Below are positions 1 through 9,300 of a DNA stretch of 54,320 nt, in pieces. The notes below the pieces were generated by a model. The model had not been told where the DNA came from, did not search any database, and saw only the letters and a program-made list of their open reading frames with translations. The DNA comes from Bradyrhizobium frederickii (GTDB taxonomy: Bacteria > Pseudomonadota > Alphaproteobacteria > Rhizobiales > Xanthobacteraceae): assembly GCF_004570865.1 (NCBI RefSeq), contig NZ_SPQS01000035.1:1-54320 (forward strand), read 5' to 3'. The number at the start of each line of letters is the position of its first letter. Within the stretch, counting starts at the first letter, position 1. The position numbers and the translations under genes were made by a program.

Positions 1-2136
1 GCGAAGCCTGCCGCCAAGGAGAAGGCCGCGCCGAAGAAGTCGATGGCCGACGAGAGTGCCGGCGAAGGCGACCGCATCGCCAACCAGTCGATCCGCGTCA
101 ACGTGGATACGCTGGAGCACCTGATGACCATGGTCTCCGAGCTGGTCTTGACCCGCAACCAGCTCCTGGAGATCTCCCGCCGCAACGAGGACACCGAGTT
201 CAAGGTGCCGTTGCAGCGCCTGTCCAACGTCACCGCCGAGCTGCAGGAAGGCGTCATGAAGACGCGCATGCAGCCGATCGGCAATGCCTGGCAGAAGCTG
301 CCCCGCATCGTCCGCGACCTCTCCAGCGAACTCGGCAAGCAGATCGAATTGGAGATGCACGGCGCCGACACCGAGCTCGACCGCCAGGTGCTGGATCTGA
401 TCAAGGACCCGCTCACCCACATGGTGCGCAACTCCGCCGATCATGGCCTGGAGACCCCCGCCGAGCGCCTGGCTGCCGGCAAGGGCGAGCAGGGCACCAT
501 TCGCCTGTCCGCCTATCACGAGGGCGGCCACATCATCATCTGCATCGCCGACAACGGCCGCGGCCTCAACACCGAGAAGATCAAGGCCAAGGCCGTCTCC
601 TCGGGTCTCGTTACCGAGGCTGAGCTCGAGAAGATGAGCGAAGCCCAGATCCACAAGTTCATCTTCGCCCCGGGCTTCTCCACCGCGGCCGCCATCACCT
701 CGGTGTCGGGCCGCGGCGTCGGCATGGACGTGGTGCGCACCAATATCGACCAGATCGGCGGCACCATCGACATCAAGTCGGTGGCCGGCGAAGGCTCCTC
801 GGTCACCATCAAGATCCCGCTGACGCTCGCCATCGTCTCCGCCCTGATCGTGGAAGCCGCCGGCGACCGCTTCGCGATCCCGCAGCTCTCGGTGGTCGAG
901 CTGGTGCGGGCCCGCGCCAATTCCGAGCACCGCATCGAGCGCATCAAGGACACCGCGGTGCTGCGCCTGCGCAACAAGCTGCTGCCGCTGATCCATCTGA
1001 AGAAGCTGCTCAAGATCGACGACGGCGCGGCCTCCGATCCCGAGAACGGCTTCATCGTGGTCACGCAGGTCGGCAGCCAGACTTTTGGCATCGTGGTCGA
1101 TGGCGTGTTCCACACCGAGGAGATCGTGGTCAAGCCGATGTCGACCAAGCTGCGTCACATCGACATGTTCTCCGGCAACACCATTCTGGGCGATGGCGCC
1201 GTCATCATGATCATCGACCCCAACGGCATTGCCAAGGCGCTCGGCGCCGCCGGCTCCTCGGCCCATGACATGGGCGACGAGAACGGCGCCCATCACATCG
1301 GCTCGGGCGAGCAGACCACCTCGCTGCTGGTGTTCCGCGCCGGCTCCTCGCAGCCCAAGGCGGTCCCGCTCGGGCTCGTCACCCGCCTGGAAGAGCTCCC
1401 GGCCGACAAGATCGAGTTCTCTAACGGCCGCTACATGGTGCAGTACCGCGAGCAGCTGATGCCGCTGGTGGCCATGGAAGGCGTCACCATCGCGAGCCAG
1501 GGCGCCCAGCCGATCCTGGTGTTCGCCGACGACGGCCGCTCCATGGGCCTCGTCGTCGACGAGATCATCGACATCGTCGAGGAACGGCTCAACATCGAGG
1601 TCGGCGGCTCCAGCCAGGGCATTCTCGGCTCGGCCGTGATCAAGGGCCAGGCCACCGAGGTGATCGATGTCGGCCACTTCCTGCCGATGGCGTTCGCCGA
1701 CTGGTTCACCCGCAAGGAGATGAAGCCGTCGCTGCACTCGCAGTCGGTGCTGCTGGTCGACGATTCCGCGTTCTTCCGCAACATGCTGGCCCCGGTGCTG
1801 AAGGCGGCCGGCTACCGCGTCCGCACCGCGCCGACCGCGCAGGAGGGCCTCGCCGCGCTGCGGGCCCAGAGCTTCGACGTGGTCCTGACCGACATCGAGA
1901 TGCCCGACATGAACGGGTTCGAGTTCGCCGAGACCATCCGCGCCGACAACAATCTCGGGTCGATGCCGATCATCGGCCTGTCCGCCTTGGTGTCGCCGGC
2001 GGCGATCGAGCGCGGCCGTCAGGCCGGCTTCCACGATTATGTCGCCAAGTTCGACCGTCCCGGTCTGATCGCGGCGCTGAAGGAGCAGACCGCGGGCGCC
2101 GCCGGCGCCTCCGAGCTGAGCCGGGCGGCGGCGTAA
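1..2136 (+). CDS. cheA: Hybrid chemotaxis histidine kinase CheA with C-terminal receiver (5' partial)
   Basis: The reading frame is open from base 1, so the Hpt (P1) end lies upstream of the window. Visible parts in order are the P3 dimerisation helices (around VDTLEHLMTMVSEL), the P4 HATPase with N box (HMVRNSADHGLE), G1 (IADNGRGL) and a GRGVGMDVV box, and two successive CheW-like domains (about codons 270-410 and 430-560). A receiver domain with phospho-acceptor Asp in LTDIEMP (codon 631) closes the protein. CheA autophosphorylates on a His and passes the phosphate to CheY or CheB. A fused receiver plus a duplicated CheW-like domain is found in hybrid, FrzE-like CheAs and suggests a phosphate sink or internal control. 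It is followed 24 bp later by cheW and is clearly the first visible gene of the operon. Confidence 0.96.
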   Translation, partial: AKPAAKEKAAPKKSMADESAGEGDRIANQSIRVNVDTLEHLMTMVSELVLTRNQLLEISRRNEDTEFKVPLQRLSNVTAELQEGVMKTRMQPIGNAWQKLPRIVRDLSSELGKQIELEMHGADTELDRQVLDLIKDPLTHMVRNSADHGLETPAERLAAGKGEQGTIRLSAYHEGGHIIICIADNGRGLNTEKIKAKAVSSGLVTEAELEKMSEAQIHKFIFAPGFSTAAAITSVSGRGVGMDVVRTNIDQIGGTIDIKSVAGEGSSVTIKIPLTLAIVSALIVEAAGDRFAIPQLSVVELVRARANSEHRIERIKDTAVLRLRNKLLPLIHLKKLLKIDDGAASDPENGFIVVTQVGSQTFGIVVDGVFHTEEIVVKPMSTKLRHIDMFSGNTILGDGAVIMIIDPNGIAKALGAAGSSAHDMGDENGAHHIGSGEQTTSLLVFRAGSSQPKAVPLGLVTRLEELPADKIEFSNGRYMVQYREQLMPLVAMEGVTIASQGAQPILVFADDGRSMGLVVDEIIDIVEERLNIEVGGSSQGILGSAVIKGQATEVIDVGHFLPMAFADWFTRKEMKPSLHSQSVLLVDDSAFFRNMLAPVLKAAGYRVRTAPTAQEGLAALRAQSFDVVLTDIEMPDMNGFEFAETIRADNNLGSMPIIGLSALVSPAAIERGRQAGFHDYVAKFDRPGLIAALKEQTAGAAGASELSRAAA

Positions 2137-2160
2137 CCCAGGGGATCAGGAGATAGGCTT

Positions 2161-2637
2161 ATGGCCAGCAACAAGACCCAGTCCAGCGAAGGCGCCATGG
2201 TCGAATACGTCACCGCGATGATCGGCGGCCAGCTGTTCGGCCTGCCGATCTCCCGCGTCCAGGACGTGTTCATGCCCGAGCGCGTCACCCGCGTGCCGCT
2301 GTCCTCGCGCGAGATCGCCGGCGTGCTCAATCTGCGCGGCCGCATCGTCACCGTGGTCGACATGCGCGCCCGTCTCGGCCTGCCGCAGCCTGAGGACGGC
2401 AAGGTGCCGATGGCGGTCGGCGTCGATCTGCGCGGCGAATCCTACGGTCTTCTGATCGACCAGATCGGCGAGGTGCTGCGCCTGCCCGAGGCCGGCATGG
2501 AAGAGAACCCCGTCAACCTCGATCCCCGCATGGCCAAGCTCGCCGGCGGCGTCCACCGCCTCGACGGACAGCTCATGGTCGTGCTCGACGTCGATCGCGT
2601 CCTCGAGCTCGAAACCAAAGTGCAGATGGCCGCGTGA
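2161..2637 (+). CDS. cheW: Chemotaxis coupling protein CheW
   Basis: This is a 158-residue single-domain CheW that docks CheA onto methyl-accepting chemoreceptors at the cytoplasmic membrane. Typical family segments are visible: the first strand (MIGGQLFGLPI), the NLRGRIVTVVDMR core and a closing VVLDVDRVL strand. The length fits a stand-alone CheW with no extra domain. It lies between cheA and cheY with short gaps and an AGGAGA-like ribosome site before the ATG, so it is probably co-transcribed with them. Confidence 0.95.
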   Translation: MASNKTQSSEGAMVEYVTAMIGGQLFGLPISRVQDVFMPERVTRVPLSSREIAGVLNLRGRIVTVVDMRARLGLPQPEDGKVPMAVGVDLRGESYGLLIDQIGEVLRLPEAGMEENPVNLDPRMAKLAGGVHRLDGQLMVVLDVDRVLELETKVQMAA

Positions 2638-2668
2638 GCCAACGAAACATCGGAGCCGGAGAACCGAA

Positions 2669-3055
2669 ATGAAAACCTGCTTGGTGGTCGATGATTCCAG
2701 CGTGGTGCGCAAGATCGCGCGCCGGATCCTGGAAGGCCTGGAATTCGAGGTGACCGAGGCCGAGGACGGCTCGAAGGCGCTCGAGATCTGCCAGCGGCAG
2801 CTGCCCGATGCGGTGCTGCTCGACTGGAACATGCCCGTGATGGATGGTTTCGAGTTCATGGGCCACATGCGCCGCCTGCCCGGCGGCGACCAGCCCAAGG
2901 TGGTGTTCTGCACCACCGAGAACAATGTGGCTCATATCGCCCAGGCGCTCAGCGGCGGCGCCAACGAGTACATCATGAAGCCCTTCGACAAGGACATTAT
3001 CGCCGACAAATTTGCTGAAGTCGGCTTGATCCCGGTCGGACAAGCCATGGTCTGA
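2669..3055 (+). CDS. cheY: Single-domain response regulator CheY
   Basis: This is a 128-residue receiver-only protein, the usual CheY size. The acidic pair Asp8-Asp9, phospho-acceptor Asp52 (LLDWNMPVMDG), the conserved Thr in CTTE and the Lys of MKPF are all present, so it should be phosphorylated by the neighbouring CheA. A GGAG ribosome site lies just upstream of the ATG. Phospho-CheY would act on the flagellar switch or on another output; the sequence does not say which. Confidence 0.95.
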   Translation: MKTCLVVDDSSVVRKIARRILEGLEFEVTEAEDGSKALEICQRQLPDAVLLDWNMPVMDGFEFMGHMRRLPGGDQPKVVFCTTENNVAHIAQALSGGANEYIMKPFDKDIIADKFAEVGLIPVGQAMV

Positions 3056-3114
3056 GCGAATCTGGCCCGCGCATTTGGCCAGAATGTTCCAGTGCAGCTT
3101 CGAAGAGGCGATCA

Positions 3115-3993
3115 GTGACCCCGACCGAGTATGAGTACCTGCGTAAGTTCCTGAAGGACAATTCCGGTCTCGACCTGTCCGCAGACAAGCAATATCTGAT
3201 CGAGAGCCGCCTGCTGCCGCTCGCCCGCAAGGCCGGGATCTCCGGCATCGCCGAACTCGTGCAGAAGCTGCAAGGCGGCTCGCGTCAGCTGATCACCGAC
3301 GTGGTCGAAGCCATGACCACCAATGAGACCTTCTTCTTCCGCGACAAGGTCCCGTTCGATCATTTCCGCGACCACATCATGCCCGAGATCATCAAGGCGC
3401 GTGCCAGCAAGCGCAGCGTGCGGATCTGGTGCGCCGCCGGCTCGACCGGGCAGGAGCCCTATTCGCTGGCGATGTGCCTGAAGGAGATGAGCGCAGCCCT
3501 CACCGGCTGGCGCATCGAGATCATCGCGACCGATCTGTCGCAGGAGGTGCTGGAGAAGGCCAAGGCCGGCGTCTACAGCCAGTTCGAGGTGCAGCGCGGC
3601 CTGCCGATCCAGATGCTGGTCAAATACTTCAAGCAGACCGGCGAGACCTGGCAGGTCAATCCCGAATTGCGGGCGATGATCCAGCATCGCCAGCTCAACC
3701 TGCTGCACGACTTCTCCCAGCTCGGCACCTTCGACGTCATCTTCTGTCGCAACGTGCTGATCTATTTCGACCAGGACACCAAGATCAACATCTTTAACCG
3801 GCTGGCGCGCCAGATCGAGCCCGATGGCTTCCTGGTGCTGGGCGCGGCTGAAACCGTGGTCGGTCTGACCGATACGTTCCGCCCGATTGCTGAGCGGCGC
3901 GGCCTCTACAAGCCGAACGATCCGCGTGCCGCCGCCGCCAAGCCGGTTCTCGCCGGCGCGGCGCCGCGCCTCGCGGTGATGGCAGGACGATAG
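3115..3993 (+). CDS. cheR: Chemoreceptor glutamate O-methyltransferase CheR
   Basis: The 292-residue protein uses a GTG start. It has the N-terminal all-helical CheR domain (EYEYLRKFLKDNSGLDLS), followed by the SAM-binding methyltransferase domain with STGQEPYSLAM and the hallmark RNVLIYFD near residue 215. CheR methylates receptor glutamates with SAM and sets adaptation. No cheB methylesterase lies between cheY and cheR, where many alphaproteobacterial operons carry it. The partner must be elsewhere or upstream of the window. The next gene begins 2 bp after the stop. Confidence 0.95.
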   Translation: MTPTEYEYLRKFLKDNSGLDLSADKQYLIESRLLPLARKAGISGIAELVQKLQGGSRQLITDVVEAMTTNETFFFRDKVPFDHFRDHIMPEIIKARASKRSVRIWCAAGSTGQEPYSLAMCLKEMSAALTGWRIEIIATDLSQEVLEKAKAGVYSQFEVQRGLPIQMLVKYFKQTGETWQVNPELRAMIQHRQLNLLHDFSQLGTFDVIFCRNVLIYFDQDTKINIFNRLARQIEPDGFLVLGAAETVVGLTDTFRPIAERRGLYKPNDPRAAAAKPVLAGAAPRLAVMAGR

Positions 3994-3995
3994 AC

Positions 3996-4313
3996 ATGGC
4001 CGAGGATGGCAAGGGTAGCGAACGCGTGACTTTCAGTCGCGGCTACGATGTCTGCATCATGGCCATCGACGGCACCTGGCGCCGCGACTGCAAGCTCAAC
4101 GCGATCTCCGACACCGACGCCATTCTCACGGTGGAAGGCTCGATCCAGGGGTTGAACCTGAAGGAGTTCTTCCTGCTGTTGTCGTCCACGGGCCTTGCCT
4201 ATCGTCGTTGCGAGCTGGTCCGCGTCAACGGCGCCGAAATGGACATCCAGTTCCTGCGCGGCAAGAACAGGAAGAAGCGCGGTGCGGCCGGCGGCCATGA
4301 CGCCGCGGCGTGA
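3996..4313 (+). CDS. PilZ-like domain protein in the che operon
   Basis: This 105-residue protein starts 2 bp after the cheR stop, so it is surely translated with it. The sequence RRDCKLNAISDTDAIL looks like the Arg-rich and D/NxSxxG core of PilZ c-di-GMP-binding domains, but in degenerate form: the final Gly of the NxS..G motif is not clearly in place. The short Lys/Arg-rich tail (GKNRKKRG) has no known role. PilZ proteins link c-di-GMP level to motility, which fits the context. Whether this copy still binds c-di-GMP is uncertain. Confidence 0.7.
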   Translation: MAEDGKGSERVTFSRGYDVCIMAIDGTWRRDCKLNAISDTDAILTVEGSIQGLNLKEFFLLLSSTGLAYRRCELVRVNGAEMDIQFLRGKNRKKRGAAGGHDAAA

Positions 4314-4454
4314 TCCGCCCGCGTCCGTTGCCGTCCCTTCCGATCTCTTGCTTCACACTTTCTGAAGATTTCAAAGCGAATTCGCGGCGGCAGCTTTACG
4401 GGGCCTAAGCGCGAACATTGTATCCGTTGCCGGTCTCAATCTCAGGATACGGAA

Positions 4455-4958
4455 ATGCCCAGAAGTCCTCTTTCGCCCATGACGTCAAACCTGCCCGACG
4501 GCGCCGAACGGCGTGCGCTTCAGCTTCTGGTGGTCGATGACGACGCCACGCAGCGCAGCCTGATCACCGTCGCCGCCAAGCAGGCCGGCCACGAAGTCAC
4601 CGTGGCGCCGTCCGTGGCGAATGCGATCGAGAAGCTGCGCACCGCCCGCTTCGATTGCGTGACGCTGGATCTCGTGCTGGAGGATGGCGACGGCATCGAC
4701 GTGCTGCGCGAGATGGCGGCGGCGAAGTTCGGCGGCGCCGTGATCGTCATCAGCGGCATGGACGGCAAGCGCCGCAGCGCCGCTCGCAGCTTCGCCAGGT
4801 CCGTCGGGATCGAGCTCCAGAGCCTGCCGAAGCCGCTCGACCTCGCGGCCCTGCGCATCAGCCTCGCCAATCTGGGCAAGATCGCGATGGGCCTTCCCGC
4901 GATCCACACCTGGGGCGGTGTCGCCACCGACGCGATCGTGGAACGGCACCGCGCCTAA
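4455..4958 (+). CDS. Stand-alone receiver-domain response regulator
   Basis: The 167-residue protein consists of a receiver domain (residues about 25-145) with an N-terminal tail and no DNA-binding or enzymatic output. The acidic pocket (VVDDD), acceptor Asp (TLDLVLEDGDG) and a conserved Lys near LPKPLD are visible. An AGGA ribosome site lies just before the ATG at 4455. It lies 141 bp after the PilZ-like gene, so it may be a separate transcript. A CheY-like or phosphorelay shuttle role is inferred from the single domain. Confidence 0.85.
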   Translation: MPRSPLSPMTSNLPDGAERRALQLLVVDDDATQRSLITVAAKQAGHEVTVAPSVANAIEKLRTARFDCVTLDLVLEDGDGIDVLREMAAAKFGGAVIVISGMDGKRRSAARSFARSVGIELQSLPKPLDLAALRISLANLGKIAMGLPAIHTWGGVATDAIVERHRA

Positions 4959-4970
4959 GCACAATACAAT

Positions 4971-5057
4971 GAGGATGAAGCGCCATCGCGCTTCAGCTTG
5001 CTGTTTAAGCGTGATCTTCTCGGAAAACCGCCGCGCGCTTTTCCGGATCCTGCTTTA
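4971..5057. repeat. Dispersed intergenic repeat (AAGCATGATC family), copy 1
   Basis: This imperfect palindromic block contains GCGCCATCGCGCTTCAG, a GTTTAAGCGTGATCTT segment and GGAAAA...TTTTCC arms (5022-5027 and 5039-5044). The same ordered blocks occur in reverse orientation at 32624-32729, which shows that it is a repeat family and not part of a gene. Confidence 0.7.
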
Positions 5058-5109
5058 GGCGTGCGGAACCGCCATGCGATGGGATGCGAGTGGCCGCGCC
5101 GATCGCGTT

Positions 5110-5421
5110 CTATGCCGAGTTGCCGGAATCAGACAGACATCGCAGGGCGTGGCCAAGGCCCGCCCGACAGGCATTGAGGGCGGCGCTCGCCGTCGCATAA
5201 CGCGGCGTGACGTCGTCGAGCACGAAAATATCGGTGGAACCGGCCGGATCGCCGCGCGCCGGACCCGTTTCCAACGCGCTGGCTTCCATCATGGCTGCGT
5301 CGATCAGGCGCATGCTGCTCTCGATCCGTGTGATCAGAGCGCGAAGATCGGCGGCGATCAACTGACGGCTGTCGGTTTCGGGCCTCGCGACGATCGGGGG
5401 TGCGCCAGCGAAATTTTGCAT
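5110..5421 (-). CDS. Hypothetical protein, 103 aa
   Basis: The start is the ATG at 5421, which has an AGGGAG ribosome site about 7 nt upstream. A longer TTG-initiated frame from 5442 lacks this support. The protein is mostly helical by composition, rich in Ala, Leu and Arg, with no signal peptide, membrane segment or motif that I recognise. Two Cys lie near the C-terminus. It is transcribed divergently from the FixJ-type regulator and could be its target or partner, but nothing in the sequence proves that. No function is proposed. Confidence 0.55.
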   Translation of the reverse strand: MQNFAGAPPIVARPETDSRQLIAADLRALITRIESSMRLIDAAMMEASALETGPARGDPAGSTDIFVLDDVTPRYATASAALNACRAGLGHALRCLSDSGNSA

Positions 5422-5480
5422 GGATAGTCTCCCTACCCGCAATTAGGCACCCTGCCGCTACTTGTGCGTTAAGTCCATGT

Positions 5481-5496
5481 CCCGTACAAATACGGG
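5481..5496. promoter_or_regulatory. Palindrome CCCGTA-N4-TACGGG between divergent genes
   Basis: A perfect 6-bp inverted repeat with a 4-bp spacer lies between the divergent hypothetical gene (start 5421) and the FixJ-type regulator (start about 5570). Position and symmetry fit an operator for a dimeric regulator. The binding protein is unknown. Confidence 0.35.
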
Positions 5497-5569
5497 TGGG
5501 CCGAATCCGCGCCGAACGCCATAACGGTTGGCGCGGACGCGAGTCCTTCATGCCAACCGGATGTGGCAC

Positions 5570-6205
5570 ATGGCCGAACAAAGCTCTCGCGGTGAAATCT
5601 TCGTGGTCGACGACGACCCTGCCGTTCGCGACACTCTGTCGATGGTGTTGAAGGCGGCGGGTTATGAGGTGATCTGTTTTGCGGACGGCGCAGCGCTGCT
5701 CTCCGTCGCGCGAAACCGCACGCCGGCTGCAATCCTGCTCGACGTGCACATTCCCGGAAAGTCGGGGCTCGACATTCTGAACGAGCTGCAGGGCGAGGAC
5801 TATCCGGCGCCGATCTTCATGATCTCCGGACAGGGCGACATCGCGATGGCGGTGGGCGCGATCAAGAGCGGCGCGCTCGACTTCATCGAGAAGCCGTTCC
5901 GCGGCAGCGAGATCGTCGGCCGGCTCGACGAGGCGATCGGCGCCTATGCGCGCAGGCAGGCGGAGAACGCCTCGCCGAAATTCGGCTCCCTGCATTTCCC
6001 CGGACGCGAGCCGCTGACGCGCAGGGAGCGCGAAGTGCTCGAGCAGTTTGCTTCCGGTGCGTCCAACAAGGAAGCCGGTCGCACGCTCGGCATCAGCCCG
6101 CGCACGATCGAGGATCACCGCGCCAACATCATGAAGAAGCTCGGCGCGCGCAACGCCGCCGATCTGATCCGCATCGTGATGACCGCGGCCCAGCGCGCGT
6201 CGTAA
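5570..6205 (+). CDS. FixJ/NarL-type two-component response regulator
   Basis: This 211-residue protein has an N-terminal receiver domain (VVDDDP; acceptor Asp in LLDVHIPGKSG; Lys in IEKPF) and a C-terminal LuxR-type helix-turn-helix (LTRREREVLEQFASGASNKE, then GISPRTIEDHRANIMKKLGA). This is the FixJ architecture: phosphorylation of the receiver releases the DNA-binding domain. An in-frame ATG three codons upstream (5561) is an alternative start; neither has a strong ribosome site. The large hybrid kinase next door is convergent and may or may not be its partner. Confidence 0.9.
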   Translation: MAEQSSRGEIFVVDDDPAVRDTLSMVLKAAGYEVICFADGAALLSVARNRTPAAILLDVHIPGKSGLDILNELQGEDYPAPIFMISGQGDIAMAVGAIKSGALDFIEKPFRGSEIVGRLDEAIGAYARRQAENASPKFGSLHFPGREPLTRREREVLEQFASGASNKEAGRTLGISPRTIEDHRANIMKKLGARNAADLIRIVMTAAQRAS

Positions 6206-6218
6206 GCGGTCGGTTCTC

Positions 6219-6356
6219 TTTCGTGCCCCGGACGCGGTGCATCATGAAATGATGCGCCGCTGAGCCGGGGTCCATCTCTCCAATTTCACTGCTGACAGTT
6301 CTGGTCGCGGCTCTGCGTCGCAGCGTTCCACGCTGCGCCTTGTCCGGGACACGAAA
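6219..6356. repeat. Intergenic inverted repeat between convergent genes
   Basis: The outer arms TTTCGTGCCCCGGAC (6219-6233) and GTCCGGGACACGAAA (6342-6356) are almost perfectly complementary. A small internal hairpin (GCATCATGAAATGATGC, from 6239) also occurs. The element fills the gap between the convergent regulator and hybrid kinase genes and could also act as a bidirectional transcription stop. Confidence 0.65.
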
Positions 6357-6364
6357 TCGTAGCC

Positions 6365-9300
6365 TCAAGGGCTCAGCGCCTTGCGGATGATCCGCGCCAG
6401 ATCCGATTTGCGATAAGGCTTGGCCAGCAGCATCACGCCGGAATCCAGCCGGCCGTGATGGATGATCGCATTCTCGGTATAGCCCGATGTGTAGACCACC
6501 TTGAGATCGGGCCGCGTCTTCATCAGCTCGTCGGCCAGCTGCCGTCCGTTCATCTTGCCGGGCATGATGACGTCGGTGAACAGAAGGTCGAACGGCGTTC
6601 CGGCGGCGACGATCGCGAGCGCCTCCGCGGCGTTCGCGGCCTGCAAGGTGACGTAGCCCAGCGAATGCAGCTGCGCCAGCACGTAGTCGCGCACCAGCCT
6701 GTCGTCCTCGACCACCAGGATCGTCTCGTGTCCGCCCTCGATGGTCGCCGGCGTCACGCCCTCGCCGGCCGCCGTCGGCGTCTTGCCGGGCGGCAGGTAC
6801 ATCTTGATCGTGGTGCCGTGGCCCTCTTCGCTGTAAATCTTGATGTGGCCCGCGGACTGCTTGATGAAGCCGTAGACCATCGACAGCCCGAGTCCGGTGC
6901 CCTTGCCCGGTCCCTTCGAGGTGAAGAAGGGATCGAACACCCTGGTCAGCAGGTGCGCGGGGATTCCGGTGCCGGTGTCGCTCACGGCAATCAACACGTA
7001 GTGCCCCGGCGGCACATCGTTCGCACTGGCGTAGACCTCGTCGAGATAGGCAGCGCCGGTCTCCAGGATCAGCTTGCCGCCGCCGGGCATGGCGTCGCGG
7101 GCATTGAGCGCGAGGTTGAGGATCGCGGTGGTGAGCTGGTTGGGATCGACGATCGCGACGCAGTTCCCGTCTTCGAACACCGATTCGATCTGGATCTGCT
7201 CGCCCAGAGTCGGCCGCAACAGCTTCGCGGTGTCGACCACCAGCGAGTTGATGTCGATCTCGCGCGGCTGGAGCGGCTGCTTGCGCGCGAAGGCGAGCAG
7301 GTGCTGGGTCAGATCGGCGCCGCGCGCGGCCGCCTCGTCGATCATCTTCGTGATGGCCGCAAGCTGCGGCTCCTTCTCGACGGCCTCCGCGAGGATTTCG
7401 ATCGTCCCGGTGATGACGGTGAGGATGTTGTTGAAATCGTGCGCCACGCCGCCGGTGAGCTGGCCGATCGCCTCCATCTTCTCGGCATGACGGATGCGCT
7501 CCTCGGCGGCGATCTTGTCGGTGAGGTCGCGGTAGAAGACGTTGAACAGCAGGCCTTCGCGGCGCTTCAGCGCGGTGACGCTCAGCTCGGCCTTGAATTC
7601 CTTGCCGTCGCGGCGGCGGCATATGAGCTCGCGGCGGCGGTTCAGCGTCCTGCCGTTTTCGTTCACCAGGAACTGCTGCAGACCCGACCTCACTCGCTCG
7701 CGTTCGCTCTCGGCGACGATGAGGTCGATCGTGCTCTTGCCGAGCACCTCCTCGCGGCGCCAGCCGAACAGCTGCTCGGCCTGCGAGTTCCAGTTCAGGA
7801 TGCTGCCGGTCTCATCGGTCTGGATGAAGGCGTCGAGCGAGGTCTCGATGATGTTGCGGGCGAGCCGCTCGCTCTCGCGCAGCGATTCCTGCGCGAGCCG
7901 CGCCTCCGTCATGTCGCGCCCGACGAAGAAATAGCGCTGTGCCTGCTCGGACCAGTTGCCGAGCCAGGACAGCCAGACTTCGTGTCCGTTGCGGTGGAGG
8001 CAGCGCGTGTCGGCAATCTTGACGCGCTCGCCGCGGCGCAGCGCGCGCATCTCGGCGCGGGAGCCCTCCAGATGATCGGGATGAATGAAGTCGGCGCCGC
8101 TGCGGCCGATCATCTCGTCCGGCCGATAGCCAAGAATGGTCTCGCTGCTCGGGCTGATCTGCGCGATGTGGCCGTGCGAGTCCATGACCATGATCAGGTC
8201 TTGCGAGGTGTCGAAGATCTGCCGGCGCTCTTCGAGCTGCTGCTGGAGCTGCCGCTCGGCCCGCCGCGCCTCGGTCAGGCTGTGCGCGGTCCCGGAGACG
8301 CCGATGATCTCGCCCGACGGACCTTTGATCGGCGACAGGCTGAGCGAGATTTCGACCGGCGTGCCGTCCTTGCGCAGGCGCACCGTCTCGAAGCGTTCGA
8401 TCGGCTCGCCCCCCGCGATCCGCGCCAGATATACCTTGCCCTGCTCGCGGCGGTCCGCCGGGACGATGATCGATGTCGGCTTGCCGATCGCCTCGTCCGC
8501 CGAATAGCCATACAGACGCTCGGCGGCCGGATTCCAGCCCGTGATGATGGCATCGAGCGTCTGCATCACGATCGCATCGTCGGAGGATTCGATCGCGGCG
8601 CTGAACAGGCGCTCGCGCGCCGCGTGATGGCTGCGCGCGGCCTCGGTGCGGCGATGCTCCTCGATCTCGCGTTCGAGCGCAGCGGTTTTCACCCTTGTTT
8701 CCTCGACCATCTGCGCGAAGGCCCGCGCCAACACGCCCGTCTCACCGCTGGCATCGACCGGGATGTCCGCCGGACGGCCGCTGCCGATGGCCTGGACCGC
8801 CGCGGTCAAGCGGCCGATCGGACGCGTGAGCGAGCGCGCCACCAGCACCGCAAGCCCGGCTGCGGCGAGAACGGCCAGTATGCCGACCAGCAGGGACGTC
8901 TTCTGGATCGCTGCCGGTACGAGGCCGAACACAGGCGCGGGAATTGTTTCGATGACGGCGACCCATTCCTTGCCGGCAAGCAGCGCAGGGGCGAGGGCCG
9001 CGCCGCTCGGCCGGCCCGACCCGTCGGTCATGAGCCGCGTGGATACATCCCGCGTGCCCGTCAGAGCCGCGAAATAGGGAAAGTCCTTGCGCCAGTCGCT
9101 GGGACGATCACGCAGCGTGCCGAATTCGCTCGTGCGATCGGGATGGACGAGATAGTCGCCGCGCGAATTCACGACGTAGATCTCTCCTCCCGAGCTCGTC
9201 GTCGCGCGGACGTGGTCGAGGGCCGGGCGCATGTCGATATTGGCGACGATGATGCCGAACGGCTTGCCGTCCTGTGCGAATAATGGCATCGCCACCCGGA

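Noticed and set aside
6455..9283. 942-codon plus-strand frame opposite the hybrid kinase
   Set aside because: Shadow of the kinase gene, low-complexity composition, no ribosome site and no domain.
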